Shown here one piece after another: positions 1 through 8,792 of a stretch of DNA of 64,000 bases (position 1 is the first letter of the stretch; every line of letters begins with the position of its first letter). A model generated the notes under the pieces. That model was not told the origin of the DNA and did no database searches. It saw only the letters and a list, made by a program, of their open reading frames with translations. The stretch is from Maribacter_C sp947494565 (GTDB lineage Bacteria; Bacteroidota; Bacteroidia; Flavobacteriales; Flavobacteriaceae). The stretch lies in contig NZ_JBLFEP010000008.1 of assembly GCF_047345415.1 (NCBI RefSeq), positions 57,626 to 121,625 on the forward strand, written 5' to 3'. Both the position numbers and the translations under genes were made by a program.

Positions 1-1141
1 GCACATCCAACAACTGAGAGTCGTTCAAACGGTCGCAAATGGTCTTGGTATGATTATATACGCTTCCCCTCGTTTCAGTGGCCAAAGCAGCGGATACGCG
101 CTCTTCTCCCTTATAATAATCGATGGAGAAAATGGTTTCGGCATTGGTGATGTCCAACAGGTCTTCAGGACTCGAAACATATGTTGACTCGGTTCCGAAC
201 ATCCCACTCTCCGGAAAATAGCCATCCAATTGCCCAGACTTGGCCCCAAAGGACTTATAGGTCTTTTTGGAGTACTTCCGTTGTGCCTTTTGGGTATTCT
301 TAAAGCTATTGGTCTTATTCCGCTCAAAGTTGCGCTTTGCGATCAGGCTTGCCAAATCGCCATTACTTTCCAAGCCGCCATCGTTTCCTGAACTTACGGG
401 CGTGTGGTCCGTAATCTTATTGTAGTTCTGCGTTCGTATCGCGGTGTAGGGGTTTGCCGTGATATAGAACAAGGCATCATTGAAATCTTGATCACAACTG
501 CCATAATCTCTTCGAATATCCTCAAAACCGAGAATGATACGTTCGTTATCAGGATCGTTCAATAACACATTGTGGTACCGTAACTCTTCTTGGGCTTCAG
601 GGTTATAATCCGGATTGGAAAACAACTGCCATAGTCCCGCAGTGACCCGACCTTTCCAACCATTGGCCAACAGCACCCAACCGATACCTGTACCAGCAGG
701 AAAACGCCCGATCTTTACCTTATGCCCTACTTCCAAACTTCCTCCGCTATATTTTGCGGATACGTTGGGAAAGACGATGGTGATGTCTTCAGGCTGCGGA
801 GCTGTCGGTGACGGGTTGTTCACATCATAGGTATAAAAGCCCAGTACATTCTTGTACCCAGCTCCTTCGCCTACAAAGGTCACCCATACATCGGCATTAT
901 CATCAAGCACAATATCGGTATCATAACCTGAGGTAATATATTGGGGATTATAGTCCGGCACCGGAAAACCTTCCGGTAAGGCATCGGAAATAAGTTGCAG
1001 GGTTTCGGGGGACACCTCATCTTTGGTATCAAAATACTTAGGCGTACCATCTGAGGTATAGTCGCCGAGATAGTTGTAGTTCTGCCCATAGGCCATTCCT
1101 AAAAATGACAAGGTCGCTAGGGTAAGTAATAACTTCTTCAT
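1..1141 (-). CDS. Secreted DUF4114/LruC-type protein, 5' part (truncated by window edge)
   Basis: The frame opens with ATG at 1141 and stays open to base 1, so about 380 residues are visible and the C-terminus lies outside the window. Residues 1-19 look like a signal peptide (KK, a hydrophobic run, then MAYGQ), so the protein is exported. In the middle, the frame reads FSNPDYNPEAQEELRYHNV and then GFEDIRRDYGSCDQDFNDA. The FEDxxR...D.DFNDA pattern is the hallmark of DUF4114, which occurs in LruC-type cell-surface proteins of Bacteroidota and in calcium-dependent adhesins. The acidic cluster probably binds a metal, which is inference. Downstream residues are Asn/Gly/Ser-rich. It is a single gene at the edge with no visible partner; the exact role is unknown. 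Confidence 0.7.
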   Translation of the reverse strand, partial: MKKLLLTLATLSFLGMAYGQNYNYLGDYTSDGTPKYFDTKDEVSPETLQLISDALPEGFPVPDYNPQYITSGYDTDIVLDDNADVWVTFVGEGAGYKNVLGFYTYDVNNPSPTAPQPEDITIVFPNVSAKYSGGSLEVGHKVKIGRFPAGTGIGWVLLANGWKGRVTAGLWQLFSNPDYNPEAQEELRYHNVLLNDPDNERIILGFEDIRRDYGSCDQDFNDALFYITANPYTAIRTQNYNKITDHTPVSSGNDGGLESNGDLASLIAKRNFERNKTNSFKNTQKAQRKYSKKTYKSFGAKSGQLDGYFPESGMFGTESTYVSSPEDLLDITNAETIFSIDYYKGEERVSAALATETRGSVYNHTKTICDRLNDSQLLDV

Positions 1142-1385
1142 GCTAAGTAGGTTTTAAATGTTACTGGGGCAAATATCCGAATGAATGCACAAGATTACTG
1201 GCGGATTTCGGTGGATGGCGGTTTGCTGTAGGTGAATGGAGGTTCGAATGGGATAAGTACAAGACACCGAATTACCATAGCTCGATAATCGAGATTTGTA
1301 CTGGGCGGACGTCCATTTGGCAAGGCTACTTTGATTCGAATGCTTCTCGAACTTGCCCTGAGTTTATTCACTTTTAGGTACAAAA

Positions 1386-1408
1386 AAAAGCGTCCAAAGG
1401 ACGCTTTT
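1386..1408 (-). terminator. Hairpin terminator downstream of the small peptide gene
   Basis: A perfect 10-bp stem (AAAAGCGTCC / GGACGCTTTT) closes an AAA loop. On the minus strand it is followed by a run of eight T (complement of 1382-1389), the classic intrinsic terminator form. It lies 20 bp past the stop codon of the peptide at 1429-1539 and could also stop transcription from the other side. Confidence 0.8.
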
Positions 1409-1428
1409 ATATTATTAAATCACAGTTG

Positions 1429-1539
1429 TTATAGTAATCCGCCCATCGCTAGAGCGACACCAACCACTGTAGTACTGATAACGGTCTTCAGTGCGGTTAC
1501 TAAGGCTTTCAAAGTCGTAACTAATAGAAACGTTTTCAT
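1429..1539 (-). CDS. Small hydrophobic peptide, 36 aa
   Basis: ATG at 1539 to TAA at 1429 gives 36 residues starting MKTFLLVTTLKALVTALKTV and ending VALAMGGLL. The peptide has three Lys, no acidic residue, and a hydrophobic body rich in Val, Thr, Leu and Ala, as in a membrane-inserting peptide or small amphipathic helix. Evidence that it is a gene is contextual: a strong minus-strand terminator starts 20 bp after the stop, and a TAnnTTTG box (TATATTTG, minus strand, 1586-1579) resembling the Bacteroidota -7 element lies about 40 bp before the ATG. No family is recognised. It could be a toxin-like peptide, a small membrane regulator or an orphan; a non-coding transcript with the same promoter and terminator remains possible. 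Confidence 0.5.
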   Translation of the reverse strand: MKTFLLVTTLKALVTALKTVISTTVVGVALAMGGLL

Positions 1540-1670
1540 AATGTATTGATTTAGGGTTATACTTTAATTTTTATACTCCAAATATAGTATGAACCCCTCG
1601 AGTAGTTCGCCCTGACTCGGTCGATGCACCTTTACTGTAGACGAATGGTGCTTAGCTATAGAAGAACCCG

Positions 1671-2381
1671 TTACAGCAGATTGAGCCTTCTCATAAGTTC
1701 GGGCCGGTTTGAACGGCTAATGGGAATGACACTTTTTTCAATAAGGACACTATTGTCTTCGATATCCACGATTTTCGTGAAATTGATGATGTACGACCGA
1801 TGGATCTGCAGAAATAGTTTTTCAGGTAATTTGTCCTTGATCTTCTTTAGAGTGGTATGTACACGGTAGTCTTCGTTCTCCGTCTTGATATCGATATAAT
1901 CGCCCTTGGCCTCAATGACCATAATCTCACTGAACTTCAACTTGATGAGGCGTCTGTCGATATTGATGTATAAATCGTCACCGGTATCGGTAGTAGCGGA
2001 CTCTTCTGGGATTGCCCGAGACTGTTTGGCAAGGGAATTTTTTACTTTTTGGATACACTTTTCAAAACGTTCGGCAGTGATGGGTTTCACCAAATAATCA
2101 ATGATCGCTTCATACTCATAAGCCGCAATGGCGAAATCGGTATCGGAGGTGGTCAGCACAATGCTCGGCGGGTTTTTTAAGGTCTGCACAAAATCTACTC
2201 CGCTGAATCCGGGCATATGGATGTCTAGAAACACGACGTCGATATCCTGTTGGTTCAGAAATTTAATGGCATCAATGGCATTGTCGAATTCTTCGATTAC
2301 GTCCAAATCGGGTATTTTCGAGCAGCGCTGGGCTACAATGGCCCGGGCGGCGGCTTCGTCATCAATGATTATGCTGTTCAT
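1671..2381 (-). CDS. LytTR-family response regulator
   Basis: 236 residues, within the normal length for LytR/AlgR regulators. Residues 1-120 are a receiver domain: the acidic DDE near the N-terminus, the phospho-acceptor Asp in VVFLDIHMPGFSG (about residue 53), and the conserved Lys in LVKPI. Residues about 140-236 are a LytTR DNA-binding domain (KLKFSEIMVIEAKGDYIDI, then HRSYIIN). It would be the DNA-binding output of the phosphorelay encoded just upstream, receiving phosphate from the Hpt protein (stop codon of that gene one base before this ATG). The order H-NOX, kinase, Hpt, LytTR regulator implies transcription responding to a gas ligand. Target genes are not evident; the 36-aa peptide lies just downstream but has its own signals. 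Confidence 0.9.
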   Translation of the reverse strand: MNSIIIDDEAAARAIVAQRCSKIPDLDVIEEFDNAIDAIKFLNQQDIDVVFLDIHMPGFSGVDFVQTLKNPPSIVLTTSDTDFAIAAYEYEAIIDYLVKPITAERFEKCIQKVKNSLAKQSRAIPEESATTDTGDDLYINIDRRLIKLKFSEIMVIEAKGDYIDIKTENEDYRVHTTLKKIKDKLPEKLFLQIHRSYIINFTKIVDIEDNSVLIEKSVIPISRSNRPELMRRLNLL

Positions 2382-2382
2382 C

Positions 2383-2703
2383 TTATAAGGTGTTTAGGAA
2401 GTTCTGTATCATATCCAATAGCATTCGAAAGCTTCTATCACTCTGGGTATCCCCTGCTCTGAGTTTTTCCTCATAGGCCACAGCGAAAGCATAGGAGTTC
2501 GACAAACTTAAGATATTGAATTTATGTTTCAACTTATGGACGATCTCGGCGGCCGACCTGGGTTGATCATTCTCAATGTAGTTCACATAGGTACGGACCT
2601 CCTCTGGAAATTCTTTCTTTAAAATGCCTATGAACTTTTGCTCAAAGACGGTATCACCGTCGGAGAGTTCTTTAATATAACTAAGATTCGGGGTTTCTCG
2701 CAT
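2383..2703 (-). CDS. Hpt (histidine phosphotransfer) domain protein
   Basis: 106 residues, all one Hpt four-helix-bundle domain. The phospho-accepting His sits in AAEIVHKLKHKFNIL, matching the family pattern HxLK. The protein is soluble with no signal peptide. Its start lies 1 bp after the kinase stop and its stop 1 bp before the LytTR regulator start, so the three are translationally packed. The likely role is to carry phosphate between the receiver at 5283-5684 (or another receiver) and the LytTR regulator. The kinase itself has no receiver domain, so a separate Hpt makes sense only if a stand-alone receiver such as 5283-5684 also takes part. Confidence 0.88.
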   Translation of the reverse strand: MRETPNLSYIKELSDGDTVFEQKFIGILKKEFPEEVRTYVNYIENDQPRSAAEIVHKLKHKFNILSLSNSYAFAVAYEEKLRAGDTQSDRSFRMLLDMIQNFLNTL

Positions 2704-2704
2704 A

Positions 2705-4672
2705 TTATTTTTTTAAGGTAAAATGAAATGTTGTGCCTTCACCGACCATGCTCTCCAGCCAAATTTTGCCTTGGTACACATCAACGATCTTTTTGACGAT
2801 GGAGAGTCCGATTCCTGTGGAACGCTGGTTATTACCTATCGACTGAAAGACCTTGAATATTTTCTCGTGATATTCTTTTGGAATACCGACACCATTATCC
2901 TTAACGCTAAATTGCCAATGAGACGTATTTTCCTTTGAACTTATTTCTACCAGACCATCAGTGCGCTCGATATTCACGACCGCGTTACTGATCAGGTTCT
3001 GAAACAGTTGGTGAATTTTAGTCTTGTCCACTTTGATGCTGGGCAACGGGTTCATAATGACGATATTGACATTTTCGGGCACGAAAATAATTTCGCGGAT
3101 CCCACCGACAACCTCATTGACATCGACCAAGGTATTGTCCAAGGTCGCATCATTGATACTGGAATATTTTAAAATACCGTCGATCAAACCATCCATACCC
3201 TCTATTTTCTCTTGGATCTGTTGTAGGTTGAATTTTCCGTCATCATCCAATTTATCGTGATAATCTTCGGTCAACCAACTGGCGAGGGCACTGATACTTC
3301 TCAAAGGTGACTTCAGGTCATGAGACACAATATGTGCGTACTCTTGCAAGCCCTCATTGCTCTTTTCGAGTTCTTCCAACAATTTTTCCTTCTGGATCTC
3401 TAATTGTTTCTGATCGGTGATATCCAGATGAATGCCGATCGATCCAACCACATTTTTGTTATTGTCATAACGCGGAGCTCCACTAATGAGCCAATGACGT
3501 GACTGCCCTTTTTTATTACGGACTTCCACCTCATAGGAATCTGATTTGCCAACGAGGCGTTCTGCTTGTTTTTCATCAATGATCCTCCCTTCTTGCACCT
3601 GCACGACTTTTGCCGCTTTATTGCCTATCAATTCCTCTCGGTCAAATCCGCTCATGGTACAGAAACTCTGATTGACCATTTGAATGACATCGTCATTGTC
3701 GACTTCGATAAGACCCAAATTCATATTGGCGATAATGCTGCTGTATTTTTCGCGTTCATTTCTAAGGCGCTCTTCCGCTTCACGCTCCTTGGTAATATCC
3801 TCGACGAGGGCCACTTGATAGTCCACTTTTCCCTTCTCGTCCTTTACGGCGCTGACCAAGGTCCTAGCCAATACAAACCCGCCATCTTTTTTATAGTATT
3901 TTTTAATGATGGAAAACTTGTCCAACTCTCCCTTGTTCATTTGGACAATTAACTTTTCGGAGTTGGCTATATCCTCAGGTGCTGAAATATCGCGTACGGA
4001 CATTTCTTTCAATTCATTTTCAGTGTATCCCAATAACTCAACAAAAGTGGTATTGGTTTTTACGATCTTATCCTCCACGGCCAAGACAATTCCCAAGGGT
4101 GAATTTTCAACAATGGTATTCAACTGCTTTTTCTGTTCGGCAAGCAATTGCTTTACTTCCATTTCTTGGGTGATATCGCGCACGATACCTTGGGCTGCAA
4201 TTGGTTTTCTATCCGTATTATAAATCAAACTGCTGTTGATAAGAACCCATTTTTCCTCCTTGGCCTTGGTCAGTATTTTTGCTCGGTAATTTTTAAGCGT
4301 ACCCACTTCTATCAATGATTGAAAGGATTGGGCGGTGTAGGCTATAAAGTCGTGGTGCACAATACTGGCAAGATTCAGACTTTCCTTTGTATGGTCATAC
4401 CCTAAAAAGGTCTTGGCCGAGTTGTTCATGTTGATTACATTGAACTTCAGATCCATGACCACGTAGGGATCGATGATATTGATGAATACCCCATCTAGTT
4501 CAGAGGTCTTTTCATTGAGCAGGTTCTCGAGCTTGCTATTGCTTTCTTTCAGGTGGTGCGTTACATCGAAAAGTTCTTTGGATTTCTCTTCCAAAATTCG
4601 CTCTGCCTGTTGCCTAGCCTTTTTCTGGCGCTCGAGCGCCTTTTTCAAAAGGGTAACTTCTTTATTATCCAT
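2705..4672 (-). CDS. Cytoplasmic multi-PAS histidine kinase, H-NOX partner
   Basis: 655 residues from the ATG at 4672. That start overlaps the H-NOX stop by 8 bp (ATGGATAA), which favours it over an upstream TTG. In order: a Lys/Glu-rich coiled coil (about 5-60), three PAS domains (about 65-430, with PAC-type tails such as GIVRDIT and VALVEDIT), HisKA with the phospho-His in AHIVSHDLKSPLRS (about 450), and HATPase_c with N box, DNGVGIP and STGIGLSIV. There is no transmembrane segment, consistent with sensing through a diffusible cytosolic partner. It matches the H-NOX-associated kinases known in other bacteria, whose activity is controlled by ligand-bound H-NOX; here that link is inferred from the translational overlap. 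Confidence 0.9.
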   Translation of the reverse strand: MDNKEVTLLKKALERQKKARQQAERILEEKSKELFDVTHHLKESNSKLENLLNEKTSELDGVFINIIDPYVVMDLKFNVINMNNSAKTFLGYDHTKESLNLASIVHHDFIAYTAQSFQSLIEVGTLKNYRAKILTKAKEEKWVLINSSLIYNTDRKPIAAQGIVRDITQEMEVKQLLAEQKKQLNTIVENSPLGIVLAVEDKIVKTNTTFVELLGYTENELKEMSVRDISAPEDIANSEKLIVQMNKGELDKFSIIKKYYKKDGGFVLARTLVSAVKDEKGKVDYQVALVEDITKEREAEERLRNEREKYSSIIANMNLGLIEVDNDDVIQMVNQSFCTMSGFDREELIGNKAAKVVQVQEGRIIDEKQAERLVGKSDSYEVEVRNKKGQSRHWLISGAPRYDNNKNVVGSIGIHLDITDQKQLEIQKEKLLEELEKSNEGLQEYAHIVSHDLKSPLRSISALASWLTEDYHDKLDDDGKFNLQQIQEKIEGMDGLIDGILKYSSINDATLDNTLVDVNEVVGGIREIIFVPENVNIVIMNPLPSIKVDKTKIHQLFQNLISNAVVNIERTDGLVEISSKENTSHWQFSVKDNGVGIPKEYHEKIFKVFQSIGNNQRSTGIGLSIVKKIVDVYQGKIWLESMVGEGTTFHFTLKK

Positions 4673-5207
4673 GCTGGACAATGTCAAATTTCACTTCAGT
4701 ACCATCATCTTTGAGCAACTGATAAGAGATGTCGGCTTCCCCATTAAAATGTTCGAATGTCTTTTCCATGAGTCCATGTGCCAGACGATAGAGTCCCCTT
4801 GAAGAGGAATAAATCAAGGAAATGGACGTGTCCGTTTTTTCCAAAATCTTAAAGGTGGGGAGTTCCGCATCGGGATATAGTTTTTTTACATGTACGTGAA
4901 TATGGTCTTCAATGGAATACAGCAAGGACAAGGGCGAAGTATAGCTCTGTATCACTTCAGGATGGGCTTTTCCCAAACTTGTGAAAAGATAGAGGCCAAA
5001 AGTGTAAATCAAATCTCCGGCCGGTAGTTTTACCTGCTCGCTAAGCTGGGTAATAAGGCTCACCATCTCATTGAAATCATAGGTACCCACCGAAGTATAG
5101 ATACCTTCGGAAGGCAGGTTTGAACTTTCAATAATATTGTCAACGGTTTCCAAACCAAATTTGGATTCTACCATTTCCAAAAACTCTGTAAAGACGATTC
5201 CTTTCAT
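4665..5207 (-). CDS. H-NOX (HNOB) heme nitric oxide/oxygen sensor
   Basis: 180 residues, the usual size of a stand-alone H-NOX. It begins MKGIVFTEFLEMVE, a typical family start. The proximal heme ligand is probably one of the His in DHIHVHVKKLYPDAELP, the segment that aligns with the ligand helix (H...YP.A..P). The heme-propionate motif YxSxR is intact as YSSSR. The pocket lacks an obvious added Tyr next to the distal face, so NO binding is more likely than stable O2 binding; this is inference. The gene sits between a receiver gene (75 bp upstream) and the PAS kinase (8-bp overlap). The protein probably reports NO to the kinase and thereby to the LytTR regulator; such systems often control biofilm or motility. 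Confidence 0.92.
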   Translation of the reverse strand: MKGIVFTEFLEMVESKFGLETVDNIIESSNLPSEGIYTSVGTYDFNEMVSLITQLSEQVKLPAGDLIYTFGLYLFTSLGKAHPEVIQSYTSPLSLLYSIEDHIHVHVKKLYPDAELPTFKILEKTDTSISLIYSSSRGLYRLAHGLMEKTFEHFNGEADISYQLLKDDGTEVKFDIVQHG

Positions 5208-5282
5208 TTCTATGGGATTTACACTAAAAGTAGGAAAAGTGATACGTGAAACGAAAAAAATGTTGTGAAATGATCTTTCTGA

Positions 5283-5684
5283 TCAACCTTTGACCAATTC
5301 GTTCACTTCCCAATAGGCCAGTACCTTACTCAATTTATCTTGGTAATCCTCGTATTTTAAAGGCTTTATGACATACCCGGCAATTCCGATTCTATAGCAC
5401 TCCACTAAATCGACCCGATTCTCCGATGTTGTAAGAATAACAATAGGTAGGTATTTCAACACCTCATCTTCTTTTAGGATGCTAAGGAATTCTATTCCGC
5501 TCATACGGGGCATGTTCAAATCCAATAACACGATATCGGGCAAGGGCTGACCAGACCTGAGCAACTCCAGTGCCTGTTCCCCATTTTTCGCTTCGGTGAT
5601 CCTATGGCTCAACCCAAGTTTGGAAACCGTGCGTTGCAGCTTCATGATCTCGATATTGTCATCTTCAATAAGTAGGATATTCAT
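5283..5684 (-). CDS. Stand-alone CheY-like receiver protein
   Basis: 133 residues forming a single receiver domain: acidic EDD at 8-10, phospho-Asp in IVLLDLNMPRMSG (about 59), Thr in ILTTSEN, and Lys in YVIKPLKYEDY. The insert PLPDIVLL and the tail resemble Rcp1-type receivers, which serve in phosphorelays rather than as DNA-binding proteins. There is no output domain. It is the first gene of the minus-strand H-NOX cluster, 75 bp from the H-NOX start. It could be the intermediate receiver between the kinase and the separate Hpt protein, or a phosphate sink. Confidence 0.88.
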   Translation of the reverse strand: MNILLIEDDNIEIMKLQRTVSKLGLSHRITEAKNGEQALELLRSGQPLPDIVLLDLNMPRMSGIEFLSILKEDEVLKYLPIVILTTSENRVDLVECYRIGIAGYVIKPLKYEDYQDKLSKVLAYWEVNELVKG

Positions 5685-5971
5685 CAGCCTTGCATTTCTA
5701 TTTGAACGCCAAAATTCGTCATTTATTCATTGTTATCGGAAAAAGTAGGGATGGATGGAAACTTGGTATAGGTGAATGAAGGTTAAGTGTCGACGAATGG
5801 TCGATAAAAGCAAGCGCCTATGCAAAAAATCCATAGGATGCCTTCACCCCGGGTCCAAACTGGATACGAAGGCCTTATCGATGGTCTTCGTCCTGGCAAA
5901 CCGCTTGTATCAATGCGATACTTCGCATCTGCCCATAAAAAAGAACATCTAAAATGGATTCACTCTCTGTT

Positions 5972-7126
5972 TCAACCTCGTTTTGTGACCCACTTCTTGA
6001 TGATATCCCGCTCTTTTTCCATGGAATAATACTTTAGTTTCTTCCCCTCCATAATCTCTCCAAATCTGACATCGTCATTAGGGTGTCTGCTTTTGTAACC
6101 GTTCAATTGGTCCGTTACCATATCTACCATAGGTCTATTTACCAAACCTGCGCTAACCGCTTTTTGAACATTGAAGTAATAGGAGCCTTTTGGTTCTGGT
6201 TTCCAAAGGGGAACTATTTTATACGGTATCAGTTCATTGGTTATTAAGAAATCCCCATCTATCCAGTGTAATTTATCAGGCATACCAGTGGCCGAAATAA
6301 GGCTGGATACAAAATCTTTAAACGGGGTCGGGTGATACGCAACATTATAGGCGCCATAGGTGCCGGATTCAGCACAGTGCAAAATGAAGTTTGAAAGGCT
6401 TTGCACATCGGTCACCTGAATATGATGATCTGCGATATTTGGAAGTAGGATCTCTCCCCCGCGATTAAATCGCACGGGCCAAAAGGGTTCTGCGTTGGGA
6501 TCATGAGGTCTTGTGACTCGAAAGTCTTTCATACCATGGGAACGATAGATCGTGTAATTGGCCATTCGTTCGCGTATCGCTTCTTCGCAAAGTGTTTTTC
6601 GAATGGCATATCTAAAATCGGTGCTTATCGTTTCTGGAAATGATGGAAGTGGATTCAACGCTGCGGTTTCTTCGATGAATTTCGAATCCCATTTATCATA
6701 AACCGACATCGTTGAAATGTAATGATAGTGTCCTATACTGCCCTTAAACTCATCAAGAAAGTCTGAAACCGCCTTCGGGGATTTCTGCCACGTATCTATG
6801 ACAATATCCCAGTAAGTCTCTCTGTATTTTTTATCGATTTTCTTGTACCCTTCCCTATTTTCTTTTTCCCTATCACATATGATAACGGGTAGGTCATTGA
6901 AAAGCGTGGCATTGGTTTTTCCTCGATTCAATAGTGTCACATGAAAACCCGCGTTCAAAAAAACCTTAACAATGCTTGGGCCGATAAAGCCTCTTCCGCC
7001 TAACATAAGCATCTTCTTCTTAGCGTTCGAATCGCTGGCAATCATACGGCTTGAAGCCACCATCGGGTTCATGAAAGTTGCGGCTGAAGCTGCTGCCAAT
7101 GTTTTTATAAACTCTCTTTTTATCAT
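5972..7126 (-). CDS. NAD-dependent epimerase/dehydratase-like protein (extended SDR), exported or membrane-anchored
   Basis: 384 residues. The first ~28 residues look like an export signal (KREF, then an Ala-rich hydrophobic run), although the KR pair is not a twin-Arg motif. The Rossmann dinucleotide site follows as LMLGGRGFIGPSIVKVFL (GxxGxxG type) with LLNRG after beta-2. The frame then matches the NAD-dependent epimerase family used on nucleotide sugars and related substrates (YHYISTMSVYD region; a fold-typical C-terminal substrate part). A canonical YxxxK is not clear, so catalysis is uncertain. The gene stands alone: about 290 bp separate it from the H-NOX cluster and 22 bp from the upstream HExxH gene, with which it may be co-transcribed. 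Substrate unknown. Confidence 0.7.
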   Translation of the reverse strand: MIKREFIKTLAAASAATFMNPMVASSRMIASDSNAKKKMLMLGGRGFIGPSIVKVFLNAGFHVTLLNRGKTNATLFNDLPVIICDREKENREGYKKIDKKYRETYWDIVIDTWQKSPKAVSDFLDEFKGSIGHYHYISTMSVYDKWDSKFIEETAALNPLPSFPETISTDFRYAIRKTLCEEAIRERMANYTIYRSHGMKDFRVTRPHDPNAEPFWPVRFNRGGEILLPNIADHHIQVTDVQSLSNFILHCAESGTYGAYNVAYHPTPFKDFVSSLISATGMPDKLHWIDGDFLITNELIPYKIVPLWKPEPKGSYYFNVQKAVSAGLVNRPMVDMVTDQLNGYKSRHPNDDVRFGEIMEGKKLKYYSMEKERDIIKKWVTKRG

Positions 7127-7148
7127 CGTTTTGTACAGATTTTAAGTG

Positions 7149-8168
7149 TTATTTTAAGCCATCCAATAGTTGGGCTATGGTATTGTTGAAATTCGTTTTA
7201 TCTTGATAATACTGCTCTAAACCAGCTCGAAAAACCTTCGTATTATAGCTACTGAAAATAGTGCGCGTATCCATAATCATACGGTACTCTGTATACCCGT
7301 TGTTTTGTAGTTCATCTTGAACCGATCGACCACATAAGTAAAACAGGGCCGCATGCCATAGCTGCTTTGGGTAAGGTATTTCCAATTTCTTCTGGTCAAA
7401 AATCAGGGCTATACCCTCCCTAAAAGGCCCCCCATAATTAAACAACAGATGGGACCCTTCATGCAGAATGGTTTCCACAAAATCCATTTTTTCACTGCTC
7501 GGATCTAGAGAGGAAATAAATATATTGAACCTCGGTCTCGTCGGGGTATAAGCTCCCGCATAATTGGCATAGGCGGAAACATCGACTCTAACTTTGGTCG
7601 TCACAGGCCATTTTTTCATAGCAAATCCTTCCATCTTCGTAATTACCGTCCTTTCGAACTTTTTGATGCTGGGCAACTGCAATTTCAAAATAGCGGCGTT
7701 TTGCTTCTCGTGTAGTGGCCAAAAGTGCTTGCTATAAACCGGGCCTACCTTGTTGAGGATCTCAGTATACCGCTTGGAAAAAGTAGTATCCGAAATCCGT
7801 ACTCCGGCTTCTCTCCGCTGTAACCAAACTCGCTCTTGGCCCAGGTCAAACAGTAAACTTTTTGATATGATACTGTCTTTATAATAGCTGATGGCCTCTG
7901 ATAGGGTTTTTTCATCGGCTGCGCTGAGGGTAAGCTGAACTTTATCCTCGCCGATTTCCAAATATTGATTTCCATCCTCCTTCAGTTTCCGCAATTGACT
8001 TCCGGAAGCTTTCTGATATAAAAAATGATGGAGATTGATCCAATAATTACTGTGAAATTCAAAGTATTCGGTTGTAGCTATACTATCATCACCCCGATGC
8101 TGTGCATGGCCCGAACTACACATCCACAAAAAAATCAAACCGCACCAAAGTAACTTTCCAAAATGCAT
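7149..8168 (-). CDS. Secreted HExxH protein (putative zinc metallopeptidase)
   Basis: 339 residues. The N-terminus (MHFGKLLWCGLIFLWMCSSG) is a signal peptide, possibly of the lipoprotein type. A zincin motif is seen at 236-240 (HEGSH), followed by FREGIAL at 249-255, whose Glu could be the third zinc ligand as in gluzincins. No known family name is certain. The gene lies 22 bp upstream of the epimerase gene and 29 bp downstream of a lipoprotein gene, all on one strand, so the three may form an operon. A second secreted 339-residue HEVLH protein is encoded at 14068-15087; the two share the HExxH...REG layout but little obvious sequence. Activity and substrate are inferred from the motif only. 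Confidence 0.6.
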   Translation of the reverse strand: MHFGKLLWCGLIFLWMCSSGHAQHRGDDSIATTEYFEFHSNYWINLHHFLYQKASGSQLRKLKEDGNQYLEIGEDKVQLTLSAADEKTLSEAISYYKDSIISKSLLFDLGQERVWLQRREAGVRISDTTFSKRYTEILNKVGPVYSKHFWPLHEKQNAAILKLQLPSIKKFERTVITKMEGFAMKKWPVTTKVRVDVSAYANYAGAYTPTRPRFNIFISSLDPSSEKMDFVETILHEGSHLLFNYGGPFREGIALIFDQKKLEIPYPKQLWHAALFYLCGRSVQDELQNNGYTEYRMIMDTRTIFSSYNTKVFRAGLEQYYQDKTNFNNTIAQLLDGLK

Positions 8169-8197
8169 TTTTTCCTTTCAAATGATAAACATTCCAA

Positions 8198-8659
8198 TTA
8201 CAGTTCTTCAACCTTGGTCAAACTCCAGGTGGCCGGAGCATCTTCCGCACAATTGTGCATGATATCCATGCTTAGGTTGAGAATACCGTCATCCGTCTTG
8301 GTACCTGTACCTGAATAATCCCCCACGCAAGGGGGTGCATCAGTGTTCAGATTGAGTTCTAATGTTGCGTTCTGGCCCTCAAGCACCAATATACCTTTGG
8401 CCTCTGGGGATACACCATCAGTATTGAAGACAGGTTTAAAACTACTACTTTCATAAAACTGTACAAAATACCTGCCAGCCGTCGATGAGGGTTCTATGAT
8501 CATGGAAATCTCTCCAATACCGAATTCCCAATTCCAACTACCGGTGTATTTGCCCTCCACAACTGTTAAGTCCAGAGTAGGTCCGAAAAACGGATTTTCT
8601 TCCTCCTCCGAACAGGATAGCAAAAACATCAAGCTCACTAAAAACACTACTCTTTTCAT
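8198..8659 (-). CDS. Small lipoprotein of unknown function
   Basis: Start chosen at ATG 8659 because it gives a clean lipoprotein signal (MKRVVFLVSLMFLLSC, Cys16 as lipidation site); upstream in-frame starts would bury this signal inside the protein. The mature part of about 138 residues has an acidic EEEEN tether after the Cys and a beta-rich body with two Cys near the middle-to-end (APPCVGDY and MHNCAED) that could form a disulfide. It resembles many small outer-membrane lipoproteins of Bacteroidota but matches no family I can name. It sits divergent from the AraC regulator at 8793, sharing a 133-bp promoter region, which may mean regulation by that protein. Confidence 0.55.
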   Translation of the reverse strand: MKRVVFLVSLMFLLSCSEEEENPFFGPTLDLTVVEGKYTGSWNWEFGIGEISMIIEPSSTAGRYFVQFYESSSFKPVFNTDGVSPEAKGILVLEGQNATLELNLNTDAPPCVGDYSGTGTKTDDGILNLSMDIMHNCAEDAPATWSLTKVEEL

Positions 8660-8792
8660 TCGTTTTATGTTTCCAATAAAACTACTGTTGTTTCCCATTA
8701 GTTCCGTACCCATGTCCTTATAAATCGGTTCCAAATCGGTTTTGATACCTTATTAGCGGAATTGGTACATTAGATTTAAAGAATTTCGCGCC

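Noticed and set aside
5972..7126. Tat-type signal for the epimerase-like protein
   Set aside because: The N-terminus has KREF, not a twin Arg; general export or anchoring is as far as the sequence goes.
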